A DNA stretch of 43,631 nt. It comes from a bacterium (GTDB taxonomy: Bacteria; Latescibacterota; Latescibacteria; Latescibacterales; Latescibacteraceae). Below are positions 1-7,578 of this stretch, one piece after another. A program made the translations under genes and the position numbers. The notes beneath the pieces were generated by a model. That model was given only the letters and a program-made list of their open reading frames with translations. It was not told the origin of the DNA and searched no databases. Each line of letters begins with the position of its first letter. Positions within the stretch are counted from its first letter, which is position 1. The DNA lies in NCBI GenBank assembly GCA_021372535.1, contig JAJFUH010000037.1, forward strand, positions 1-43,631, written 5' to 3'.

Positions 1-2315
1 GTCGGGTAAATATGAGGGAACTGATACCTGCGTTCATTCAGGTATTTATCATAATAAAGATATGATTTTGTAAAGGGTCTGTATAATGACAGACGAATAT
101 TATTTTCTTCATAGTCTATGCGATGTCCTCTTTTAAGAAGATTTTTCAAACTTTCTGACCAGTTTAGTTTAGTATCGTCATATTCGACAAAATCATCTAT
201 AGTGACGTTTTTATCTTTTTCCTGCCATCGGAGAACATGATCGTTGTATGTATCGATGCAGCGCTTTATGTTAACGGCGAGTTTTTCGCGGTCGAAATTG
301 TACGCCCAGGTGTCACGTGTCGTTGCAACTCCACGCCCGTAGTTTTTGAAAATGGTTTCCGCTCCGGTATCGTCCGCCCGTTTTCCTTCCTTCGTCCCCA
401 TGGGGAGAAATCCTGCAAAATCATCATGCAGTTCCGAGGTCAGCCATGTGTGGTTTTTGTCGGGTGTTATGGTTTGCCATTCGAGATTGTTGTACGTTAT
501 TTTTTCGTCCAGATATTCGTATTTCCGCTCTTTACGCCAGAATTCATCGGTTCGTGAATAAAAGATTGCCGTCGGTTGACTTTTTATCGTTCTTTTAACC
601 AGAATGTTGATGCTTACGCCGACCTGTATCCCGAATACATTGTGAGTCGTGCCCGATAATTTCGGGTTTTTTCTGACATTACCACCCAGATCGATAATGT
701 AAATCGTGCTGAATTCCTTCTGTATGCTTTTCCTGAACCCGTCGAGCGCATACCCGTCGATGAAGCTGTTGTTGGACACGAACGCGACGATCCCCTCGCT
801 GCCGATGCGGTCGGAAGCCCAGCGGAACGCCTTGATGTACGCGTCCGAAAGGGCGTTTTTGTTTGTGGCCGACGAGTCCTTTGCATAGGTGTCCTTCACA
901 CGTTCGTCGACAATTTTGTACTTCCGGTTTTTGTTGTTGTCGTTCTCGTTGACCTGTTTGGCGTTGTAAGGCGGATTGCCGAGGATGACGAAAATGGACG
1001 CGCTTTTCTCGCGCTGTACCCGCTGAGTGTTCTGTTCGGTGAACAGCTCCGCCTGCTGCCCTTCCGCGAGCTCGAAGGTGTCCACGAGGCAGATGCCGTC
1101 GAAGGGCCGGTAATCCCCCGTGGCGGTGTAGTACTCGTGCTCGATGTTCATCGAGGCGATGTAGTAGGGCAGGAGCATGACCTCGTTACAGTGGAGCTCG
1201 TTGGCGTACTTGTACGGCAGCTCGGTTTTCCTGATCTTCCGCATGACATGGATGATGAAGTTCCCCGTGCCGACGAACGGGTCGAGGATATGGACGTCGC
1301 GGTCGGACAGGGAACGTCCGAATTCGCGGCTGAGGATGTCCTCGACCGAGTTGACGATGAAGTTCACCACGGGCTGCGGGGTGTACACGATACCGTGCGT
1401 GTCGGCTACTCTGACCGAGAATCCCTGGAAGAACTTTTCGTAGACGGTGTTGAGGAAATCCTGTTTCTGCGTGTAGTCCTCGATGGTAGCGGCGGTTCTT
1501 TCGATGGCGGCGTAGAAGGGATCGAGCGGCCTGAGGAAGTCGCCGCGGCTGAAGTGGTGCACGGTGAGGGCGCTGATGACCTTTTCGATCTCGGCGGCGA
1601 TGATGTTTTTCTGCACGAATTCGGGATTGTTGAAAATCTTCGAGAAAATGCGCGCGGTGAGGAGGTGCTGGATAAGCATTTCCTCGATGGCGGCGTCCGA
1701 CAGGTTCGGGTTGATCGACCGTTTGCACAAAAACGAAAAATTCGCGTATGCCGCGACGAATTCTCTGTTCGTCCGGCGTTCTTCCTCGATGAGCCCGAGC
1801 ACCGTCTCGGCAAGCTGGCGCACCATGACGCTGAACTCGTCCACCGCGGTGCGCCACTCCTCGATCTCGGGCCGCCGGTAGACGAAGAAGACCCGCAGCG
1901 CCTCGATGAGGTTTTCCGGGTCGTCGAGCGGCGAATCGAACACTTCCGTGCCGTTCTGGATGACAACCGCGCGCCCGGGCGCCTGAAAGATGATGTTCGT
2001 GCGGGGGTAGCCTTTTTTGAGCTTGAGCTCTATTTCACGGTCGAGGTCGTCCCCGGTGTCTTTCGCCTCCCAGTAGCCGTGCACGAGCCTGAAATCGTCC
2101 ACGAGGCCGCCGTCGGTGAAAATGTGGGAGCCGTTGCGCTCGACCTTGAATTCCTCGATGAGGGTGAGATGGTATGCGCGGGCGACATGGCGGAGCAGCT
2201 CGGCGAATGCGCTTCTGACCGCGCCTTCGTTCCCGAAGCCGAGCCTCGCATACGTTTCGAGCGCGGTGTAATAGTCCTTTACCGGCTTGTGGTGCGCCTT
2301 CAGAGGGAATGTCAT
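1..2315 (-). CDS. Type IIG/ISP-like restriction-modification enzyme (partial, 3' end beyond window)
   Basis: The frame is open from the ATG at 2315 to the left edge (771 codons) without a stop. Residues 66-90 carry a PD-(D/E)XK-like nuclease signature (D73/D74, then E83-A-K85). An adenine-methyltransferase core follows: a YTP motif near 311, SAM-binding motif I DPFVGTGNF at 345-353 and catalytic NPPY at 447-450. Near the C-terminal edge LYRPFTKSYLYYD and NERRYQFP are typical of the region after the methylase in type ISP/IIG enzymes, which helps DNA target recognition. Nuclease and methylase in one chain suggest a single-protein restriction system that cuts and methylates the same site. No helicase domain is seen between nuclease and methylase, which favours type IIG over true ISP. 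An in-frame TGA lies upstream and no other ATG precedes 2315; the Shine-Dalgarno match is weak. The C-terminus is not visible, so target domain and completeness are unknown. Confidence 0.88.
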   Translation of the reverse strand, partial: MTFPLKAHHKPVKDYYTALETYARLGFGNEGAVRSAFAELLRHVARAYHLTLIEEFKVERNGSHIFTDGGLVDDFRLVHGYWEAKDTGDDLDREIELKLKKGYPRTNIIFQAPGRAVVIQNGTEVFDSPLDDPENLIEALRVFFVYRRPEIEEWRTAVDEFSVMVRQLAETVLGLIEEERRTNREFVAAYANFSFLCKRSINPNLSDAAIEEMLIQHLLTARIFSKIFNNPEFVQKNIIAAEIEKVISALTVHHFSRGDFLRPLDPFYAAIERTAATIEDYTQKQDFLNTVYEKFFQGFSVRVADTHGIVYTPQPVVNFIVNSVEDILSREFGRSLSDRDVHILDPFVGTGNFIIHVMRKIRKTELPYKYANELHCNEVMLLPYYIASMNIEHEYYTATGDYRPFDGICLVDTFELAEGQQAELFTEQNTQRVQREKSASIFVILGNPPYNAKQVNENDNNKNRKYKIVDERVKDTYAKDSSATNKNALSDAYIKAFRWASDRIGSEGIVAFVSNNSFIDGYALDGFRKSIQKEFSTIYIIDLGGNVRKNPKLSGTTHNVFGIQVGVSINILVKRTIKSQPTAIFYSRTDEFWRKERKYEYLDEKITYNNLEWQTITPDKNHTWLTSELHDDFAGFLPMGTKEGKRADDTGAETIFKNYGRGVATTRDTWAYNFDREKLAVNIKRCIDTYNDHVLRWQEKDKNVTIDDFVEYDDTKLNWSESLKNLLKRGHRIDYEENNIRLSLYRPFTKSYLYYDKYLNERRYQFPHIYP

Positions 2316-2466
2316 GGCATCGGTTGTCCCGCGGAAACAGTGTTCATACCTGTACTCGTCACATAATATAGTATTGAGTGGTGCAGTTCAAGAAAAAAAT
2401 GCGACTCTTTCCCGTTCTGTTCTCAAAATGTAATTGAACGAGGATTTTAGCGGATTTGTTTTATTC

Positions 2467-2544
2467 GGTTATCCAGTTAAATCAGCTAACATGATCGATC
2501 CCCCTCGGCTTCGCCGTGTCCCCCTTATAAAAGAAAGGGGGAGC
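2467..2544 (+). repeat. Dispersed palindromic intergenic repeat, copy 1
   Basis: About 78 bp that recur in inverted orientation at 11446-11523 with roughly 11 mismatches. The unit holds two nested inverted repeats: CGGC-ttc-GCCG, and CCCCCTT...AAGGGGG. It lies in the gene-free stretch 2316-2640, which also holds GCCTTGT-type heptamers at about 2580-2640 and a GGATTTT-GCGGATTT motif at 2434-2457 that is shared with 3526-3566. Confidence 0.75.
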
Positions 2545-2577
2545 CGCTCCCTTATGCCTGTCTTTATCTTTTTCCCT

Positions 2578-2640
2578 TATGCCTTGTGCCTTGTGCCTGT
2601 CTTTAATGCCTTCTGCCTTATCACTTATGCCTGTCTTTTT
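2578..2640. repeat. GCCTTGT-type imperfect heptamer repeat
   Basis: Irregular runs of GCCTTGT, GCCTTCT, GCCTTAT and GCCTGTC. The same vocabulary occurs at 16141-16160, in reverse complement at 24118-24150, and at 38622-38637, always between genes. It runs up to the stop codon of the minus-strand membrane-protein gene. Function unknown. Confidence 0.55.
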
Positions 2641-3225
2641 TCACATGATGACGTTTTTGTAGAAACAGGCGCCGAGGCTGATCAAATTAAGAATAATCCA
2701 CAGGAGACGCAATCCCCTGAGTATATAACTGTTTATGACATTCCTGATATGGTCGAGGTCGGTGTGGAGGAGCTTATCGATCTCTTCGTCGGTGACTGTA
2801 ACTCCCGGATCGTGGAAGCGGGCTACCTCGCTGTCGCTCAATACATCGCGGCTCTGGTAGATTTTGAACTCGGTGAATGTTTGCTCGCCGCGGGGCAGCT
2901 CCTGTTCCGCCCGGACAATTTTACGGTGCCACCAGGTGACATCGTCCCCGCGGGCTGTGATGACCTTTTGAAACTTTGTCATGACGATAGTTGAGAAGAG
3001 GGTGAGGGATATGAGCAGCACTTCGAGGTAGAGGCATATCTCTTTCGATTCCGTCTCCAGTATCCGTGACAGCAGGAATGTACCGAGGACGAAGAACACC
3101 GACTGGATGGTCAGGTTTATCTGACGGTAGGTCTGGAGGAGCGATTCGAGGTTCCGCGAATGGGATGCGAGGTAATTGAGCGATACCGGCACAATGGCGC
3201 CTCCTTGCTGTGAATTGACAGTCAC
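2641..3225 (-). CDS. Hypothetical membrane protein
   Basis: A 194-residue protein I do not recognise. Two hydrophobic helices (about 38-58 and 66-84) sit in the N-terminal half, followed by a charged soluble region of about 85 residues with acidic stretches, and a third hydrophobic helix near 168-187 just before a short basic tail. The soluble part probably sits between the second and third membrane segments. It stands alone on the minus strand between the restriction enzyme and the LpoB operon, with dispersed repeats on both sides. The start may be the ATG at 3225 or a downstream GTG giving a product about 11 residues shorter. The layout recalls small SLATT/DUF-type membrane proteins, but that is only a resemblance. 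Confidence 0.6.
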   Translation of the reverse strand: MTVNSQQGGAIVPVSLNYLASHSRNLESLLQTYRQINLTIQSVFFVLGTFLLSRILETESKEICLYLEVLLISLTLFSTIVMTKFQKVITARGDDVTWWHRKIVRAEQELPRGEQTFTEFKIYQSRDVLSDSEVARFHDPGVTVTDEEIDKLLHTDLDHIRNVINSYILRGLRLLWIILNLISLGACFYKNVIM

Positions 3226-3525
3226 TGCCTGACAGGGGGAAGGGGTTCATGATTGCGGGAAGACTGCCCGATTCTTCCGGGATTTGCCTGTCACCGCACC
3301 ATACCGATAAGAAAATACCATCTCTTTCGGGAAAATGAAACAGTATTCCGGTCGAAGCAACTCCGAATCCGGCGAGGGAAAGAATATGTAAAAAAAAACC
3401 GTGGATTTTCCTGTTTTTTTTCTTCACTCTTATACAGTCAGCACATATATTCACATGGTACATGGTTGCAGAAAATCGCGGAATGATATACATTACAGTC
3501 ATCTCACTCGATCTATTCACAAGAT

Positions 3526-3566
3526 ATAATTGGACGCGGATTTTCGCGGATCGAACGGATTTTCGC
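3526..3566. repeat. Short direct repeat of GCGGATTTTCGCGGAT type
   Basis: The motif CGGATTTTCGCGGAT occurs twice in 40 bp here, and a related single copy lies at 2434-2457. Both loci are preceded by TAATTG-ACG. It sits in the gene-free stretch 3226-3750, which otherwise shows only A- and T-rich sequence and the Shine-Dalgarno site of the next gene. Confidence 0.5.
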
Positions 3567-3750
3567 GGATTTGGTCTTTATACTATTATTGAATATAAAC
3601 GGTTAATAGTTGCTAAATATAGTATAAAAAAATTCTTATATCTATTTGTGTCTTTGTGTTTTAGTGGTGGAATGTTTTCATGAATAATCCGGGCTCGCTG
3701 TTTGAACTATCCCTTTTTTCGGGAATATATCCCATACCATCGGAGGAACC

Positions 3751-4368
3751 ATGAAACGACTGATACCATGGTTTTCAGCCCTCGCCATTGTGCTGCTCTT
3801 CATGCCGGTTCTGTCCGGGTGCGGGTCTAAACCGAAAGTGACCCGTGTCGATAGCGGGAAAGTGACCGATTTGTCGGGGAAATGGAACGACACCGATTCG
3901 CGGCTTGTTTCGCAGAAGATGATCAAGGATATGCTCGATCGGCCCTGGCTCGCCGAATGGTTCGCCGGAAAACCCGACAATCCGGTTGTCATGGTCGGCA
4001 GGATCAAAAACAACACCACCGAACACATCAATGCCGGCGCGTTTACGGCGGATATCGAGCGCGAGCTGATAAACTCGGGTAAAATCTCCTTCGTTGCCGG
4101 CGCCGCCGACCGTGACGAAACCCGTAGAGAGCGGCTCGACCAGCTCCAGAACGCCTCCGACGATACGATCAAGGATTTCGGGAAGGAAATCGGCGCCGAT
4201 TTCATGCTCTTCGGGACCATCAGCACCTTTGTCGACGAGGTGGGCGGAGAGAAAGCGGTATCCTACCAGATAGACATGTACCTCGTGAATGTCGAAAAGA
4301 ATCTCAAGGTCTGGGCCGGGCAGGAAAAGATCAAAAAGCTTATCAACCGCAAGAAACTGAAGCTCTGA
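3751..4368 (+). CDS. lpoB: LpoB-type penicillin-binding-protein activator lipoprotein
   Basis: A 205-residue lipoprotein. The signal peptide ends in a lipobox LSGC with the lipidated cysteine at 24. The mature part has the family landmarks in order: DTDSRLVSQKMIKDML, NPVVMVGRIKNNTTEHINA, ERELINSGKISFVA, a helix rich in Arg/Glu, GKEIGADFMLFGTIST and NVEKNLKVWAGQEKIKKL. LpoB proteins are outer-membrane lipoproteins; in gammaproteobacteria they stimulate the peptidoglycan synthase PBP1b. In other phyla the same fold is annotated without proof of that role. The start has a strong GGAGG 7 bases upstream. A COG3014-like gene follows after 48 bases, an arrangement known from other genomes and consistent with one envelope operon. 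Confidence 0.9.
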   Translation: MKRLIPWFSALAIVLLFMPVLSGCGSKPKVTRVDSGKVTDLSGKWNDTDSRLVSQKMIKDMLDRPWLAEWFAGKPDNPVVMVGRIKNNTTEHINAGAFTADIERELINSGKISFVAGAADRDETRRERLDQLQNASDDTIKDFGKEIGADFMLFGTISTFVDEVGGEKAVSYQIDMYLVNVEKNLKVWAGQEKIKKLINRKKLKL

Positions 4369-4416
4369 TCCGGGAGAGAAGCCCAAGCATACTGCCCCCG
4401 TATCCGGAGTGATGTC

Positions 4417-6063
4417 ATGGCCCGCTCGGAGGGAAAACCGGTTACAGCGCGCATGCTCGCACCGGCAGGGGATTATGCCGGGAGTATACATCATCCCACA
4501 CAGGGTAAAAAACCAATGAACACATTCGGTTCATGGATACTCAAAGCGGTAAACCGGATCGGTCGTCTGCCGGGGTGTATCGTGTCTTCCGCAGTCACGG
4601 CGCTCGGATTCCGTGCACGTCATTCCTCGTCCGCACCCGCGCAGTTGTTCATCTGCGGTTCCCTCCTGTTTCTTCTCACCGATTTCGCTCCCGTGTGCTT
4701 CATGCAGAACAGAGAACCGCATCGTGAAACCGAAGGTCTCGAACAGGCGCTCCTGGTCAGGGACTACGACATGTTTATATCCGGAGTTTCAAAGAATCCC
4801 TGGTACAAATCCTCGAGAAACGAGCTGCTCCGCAATCTGGATTCCGGTATCGCCACGGTATACAAGGGCGATTACAGGGAGAGTACGAACAGGCTCATCA
4901 AGGTGGGAGACAAGGCGGAGGAATACTACACGAAAAGCGTCACCGCCAATGTCCTCTCGGTGCTTACCAACGACCTTGCTTTGCCCTATTACGGCGAGGA
5001 TTACGAGGTGACCTTTGCGGGAACAGCCGCATCGATGGCGTTTGCTGCCAATGGCGACATCGAGGGCGCCCTTGTCGAAAGCCGACGCAGCGAGCAGCGT
5101 CTCGGTGTCATATCGCAGGCTTACGAGGGAAAAAACAAGTACAGCGACGATGCGTTCGCCCATTACCTTGCCGGGATGCTCTTCGAGGCCTCCGGGAACT
5201 ACAACGATGCGGTGGTGTCCTACAAGCTCGCGTATAACGGTTATGGCGGACGGTTTTTCCCCGTGAGGCCCGCGTACCTGACAAAAGCGCTTGTCGGAGC
5301 GTCCCGTGCGGGAGGGATCGATCCCGGTTTCGGATTCCAGTCCCTTGCCGATTCCCTCGCTCAGGCGGACCCCGAAATTTCCATGAGGGCCGATCCTGAT
5401 TCTTCCGCCGCGTTCATCGGGAACAGCATGATTGTGGTTGCGTTTACCGGCAAGGGGCCGAAAAAGACCGAAACGGTGATCAGCGCCCATTTCACCGATA
5501 AAGGGGTCGATTACGTGGTAAAGGTTGCCTTACCCGAAATCAAGCGCCGGGCAAGCTCCATAGCCTCCGTGCAGCTTCGTATCGACGGCGGGGACCCATA
5601 CCCCATGGAGCTGGCGGCCGATTACAACCACATCGGTGAGAACGCCTTCAATGACAAACGCTCGTTCATTTACATGAAGACCATTGCCCGCGTTTCGGTG
5701 CGGTATCTTGCCATGCGCGAGGTGAAGGAGAAATCCCTCAAAAAACTCCGCGAGAAGTACGATAAAGCGGTGGAAGACAAAGGCAAGGACAGCGATGACG
5801 CAAAATCGCTCAAGTACCAGATCGATGCTCTCGAAATCGGCCTCGACCTTCTCGCCAACGAGCTCCTCGAACATGCCGACACACGGTGTTCGCTCGCCAT
5901 CCCCGGCAGTGTCTACATCGCCCGTGTCCCGGTGCTGCCCGACTCTCACACGGTACGGGTTGAGTATCTCGACCGTTCGGGGGGCATCCTCGACAAAGAG
6001 GAGCAGAGATTCCTCTCCGAGCCGGGAAACAATCCCCTCCGCGTATTTACCGCGCTGTTCTGA
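4417..6063 (+). CDS. COG3014-like tetratricopeptide-type envelope protein
   Basis: 548 residues. After a basic N-terminus there is one hydrophobic segment (about 68-90), probably an uncleaved or long signal anchor. From about 100 onward it is helical and TPR-like: the stretch with SVLTNDLALPYYGEDYE, GDIEGALVESRRSEQ and YLAGMLFEASGNYNDAVVSY matches the COG3014 family, which is uncharacterised but often neighbours LpoB-like genes. The C-terminal half is beta-rich, with a charged helix near 425-475. A role in envelope or peptidoglycan assembly alongside the upstream lipoprotein is inferred from context only. The ATG at 4417 has GGAG 7 bases upstream; an in-frame ATG at 4516 would give a more normal export signal and may be the true start. 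Confidence 0.75.
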   Translation: MARSEGKPVTARMLAPAGDYAGSIHHPTQGKKPMNTFGSWILKAVNRIGRLPGCIVSSAVTALGFRARHSSSAPAQLFICGSLLFLLTDFAPVCFMQNREPHRETEGLEQALLVRDYDMFISGVSKNPWYKSSRNELLRNLDSGIATVYKGDYRESTNRLIKVGDKAEEYYTKSVTANVLSVLTNDLALPYYGEDYEVTFAGTAASMAFAANGDIEGALVESRRSEQRLGVISQAYEGKNKYSDDAFAHYLAGMLFEASGNYNDAVVSYKLAYNGYGGRFFPVRPAYLTKALVGASRAGGIDPGFGFQSLADSLAQADPEISMRADPDSSAAFIGNSMIVVAFTGKGPKKTETVISAHFTDKGVDYVVKVALPEIKRRASSIASVQLRIDGGDPYPMELAADYNHIGENAFNDKRSFIYMKTIARVSVRYLAMREVKEKSLKKLREKYDKAVEDKGKDSDDAKSLKYQIDALEIGLDLLANELLEHADTRCSLAIPGSVYIARVPVLPDSHTVRVEYLDRSGGILDKEEQRFLSEPGNNPLRVFTALF

Positions 6064-6084
6064 GGGGGGAACAAATACCAAACA

Positions 6085-6435
6085 GTGTGGCGGCTGATGA
6101 ATATGTTAACGACGAATCATATTCATTGCAGTTTATTCATCGAAAACGATCAATACATAAGGGCAATTCATGAATTGCCCCTACAACAGAAACGACAAAC
6201 GATCAGAGATAGGAAAGTATATCGGCGAAACATGCTACTGCCCAAAATAATTGGGTATTTCAAAATGAATTCATCAAAACGTATAAATAAACAGCGGAAT
6301 GTGGAGGATTTGTTGGTTTGGCAAAGAAATTACTATGATCATATCATTCGGAACGATATAGACAGGGAAAATATTCGTAAATATATTATTTATAATCCAT
6401 TGAATTGGTCAAATGATGAAAATTTCCGAAGGTGA
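6085..6435 (+). pseudogene. 5'-truncated REP-associated tyrosine transposase (Y1/HUH) remnant
   Basis: The reading frame keeps a motif like the HUH site of Y1 transposases (TTNHIHCSLFI; H12 and H14) and the conserved C-terminal block of REP-associated transposases (LLPKIIGYFKMNSSKRIN, then VWQRNYYDHIIRN, then IRKYIIYNPLNW). The 60-80 residues normally found before the HUH motif are missing. The frame begins almost at the stop of the preceding gene with no convincing ATG or Shine-Dalgarno site. A perfect 20-bp palindrome lies inside it. Full-length relatives make single-strand cuts at REP hairpins; this copy is probably inactive. Confidence 0.75.
6161..6184. repeat. REP-like palindrome GGGCAATTCATGAATTGCCC
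   Basis: A perfect 20-bp palindrome (6161-6180) followed by CTAC, inside the transposase remnant, where it encodes RAIHELPL. Hairpins of this kind are the usual substrates of REP-associated transposases. A half-site with one mismatch (TAGGGGCAGTTCAT) lies near 20444-20457. Confidence 0.7.
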
Positions 6436-6444
6436 GGAGCATAC

Positions 6445-7560
6445 ATGAAACGATTGATGGCGATCGGAATGTTTGCCGTTCTGGCCTGCTGTGTGGTGAC
6501 GGAGCGTGCAGGCGCCCTCGAACGTCCGGGTGTGGAATACAAGATTTTCCAGTTCCCCCGGAACATGATACCGCGTATCGACGGCAAAACGGACGACTGG
6601 GACATGGTGCCGGACGATTATGCAATCGGAACCGGCGAGCTCATGGATACGGTGAACGGCAACAAACCCGATCCGAAAAACCTCGATATCAAAGTGAAGC
6701 TCGGCTGGGTGAAAGGGCTGGATCGACTGTACATCCTGTACGAGGCTTATGACGATTACTGGGATTTCAAGGATCCGGGCCTTACCGGCGACATCTTTGA
6801 GATCGTGGTGGATGCAGACCTTTCGGGCGGACCGCTGATCGCGAATTTCAGTGACGATCTCGATGTCAACACATGGGCGGGATATCTGTTCCATGGAGTC
6901 CATGCCCAGAACTACCATATCTTCACACCGGCGGAAGGGAAGAACTGGACGCTCGCATGGGGCTGCCAGCCCTGGATAGCGGACTTGCCGTGGGCCAATG
7001 CGGTGTATTCGTATAATTTCAAGCACGGGGAAAGCGGCAGGCTTGTGCTGGAATGCTGGATTACACCGTTCGATTACGCCGCCTACGAAGGGCCGTCACG
7101 CTCGGTCGTGTCCAAACTGGAGGAAAACAAGATTATCGGTTTCTCCTGGGCGATACTCGACCGGGATGATCCTTCCGTGAACCGTAAAGGGGCATTCTGG
7201 AACCTGTCGCACAATACGAGGGTGTACGGAGATGCCTCCGCGCTCGTCGCTTTCCGGCTCATGCCCCTCGAGGAGCGTTTCAAACCGGCCATTACGGCGG
7301 GCTGGTCGTTCACAGTTGTCGATCAGGATCGGCGGCTTGTCGCGTTCAAAGACGAATCAACCGGGAATATCCGTTCATGGCATTGGGATTTCGGCGACGG
7401 AACAGTATCGACGGAACAGCATCCCGTTCACCGGTACGAAGCGCCCGGTTCCTACCGTGACGGTAACACATACCCGTATTCCTATATCGTCGTCCTCACC
7501 GTCGAGGGGCCGGACGGTAAAGCCAGGATGTCGAAAATCTGGGATGTGGCAGTGAAATAA
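6445..7560 (+). CDS. Secreted CBM9-like and PKD domain protein
   Basis: 371 residues with a signal peptide (about 1-25, cleavage near AGALE). Residues about 30-275 resemble carbohydrate-binding module family 9/DOMON-like domains: PRIDGKTDDWDMVP, then DRLYILYEAYDDYWDF and GDIFEIVVDADLSGG. The C-terminal 75 residues are a PKD domain with the hallmark WHWDFGDGT and HRYEAPGSY. CBM9-like domains bind sugars or line secreted enzymes, and PKD domains mediate extracellular contacts, so a role in surface carbohydrate handling is likely. The gene converges with a GH42-like glycosidase 18 bases away, so the two are not co-transcribed. The start has GGAG 7 bases upstream. Confidence 0.8.
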   Translation: MKRLMAIGMFAVLACCVVTERAGALERPGVEYKIFQFPRNMIPRIDGKTDDWDMVPDDYAIGTGELMDTVNGNKPDPKNLDIKVKLGWVKGLDRLYILYEAYDDYWDFKDPGLTGDIFEIVVDADLSGGPLIANFSDDLDVNTWAGYLFHGVHAQNYHIFTPAEGKNWTLAWGCQPWIADLPWANAVYSYNFKHGESGRLVLECWITPFDYAAYEGPSRSVVSKLEENKIIGFSWAILDRDDPSVNRKGAFWNLSHNTRVYGDASALVAFRLMPLEERFKPAITAGWSFTVVDQDRRLVAFKDESTGNIRSWHWDFGDGTVSTEQHPVHRYEAPGSYRDGNTYPYSYIVVLTVEGPDGKARMSKIWDVAVK

Positions 7561-7578
7561 GCTCCTTTCACGGAAGGA

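Noticed and set aside
1137-2366. 409-residue plus-strand ORF
   Set aside because: It is antisense to the restriction-modification gene, whose minus-strand frame has nuclease and methylase motifs. The plus frame is an artefact of GC-rich codons.
3775-4494. 239-residue minus-strand ORF over lpoB
   Set aside because: Shadow of the clearly recognisable lipoprotein gene.
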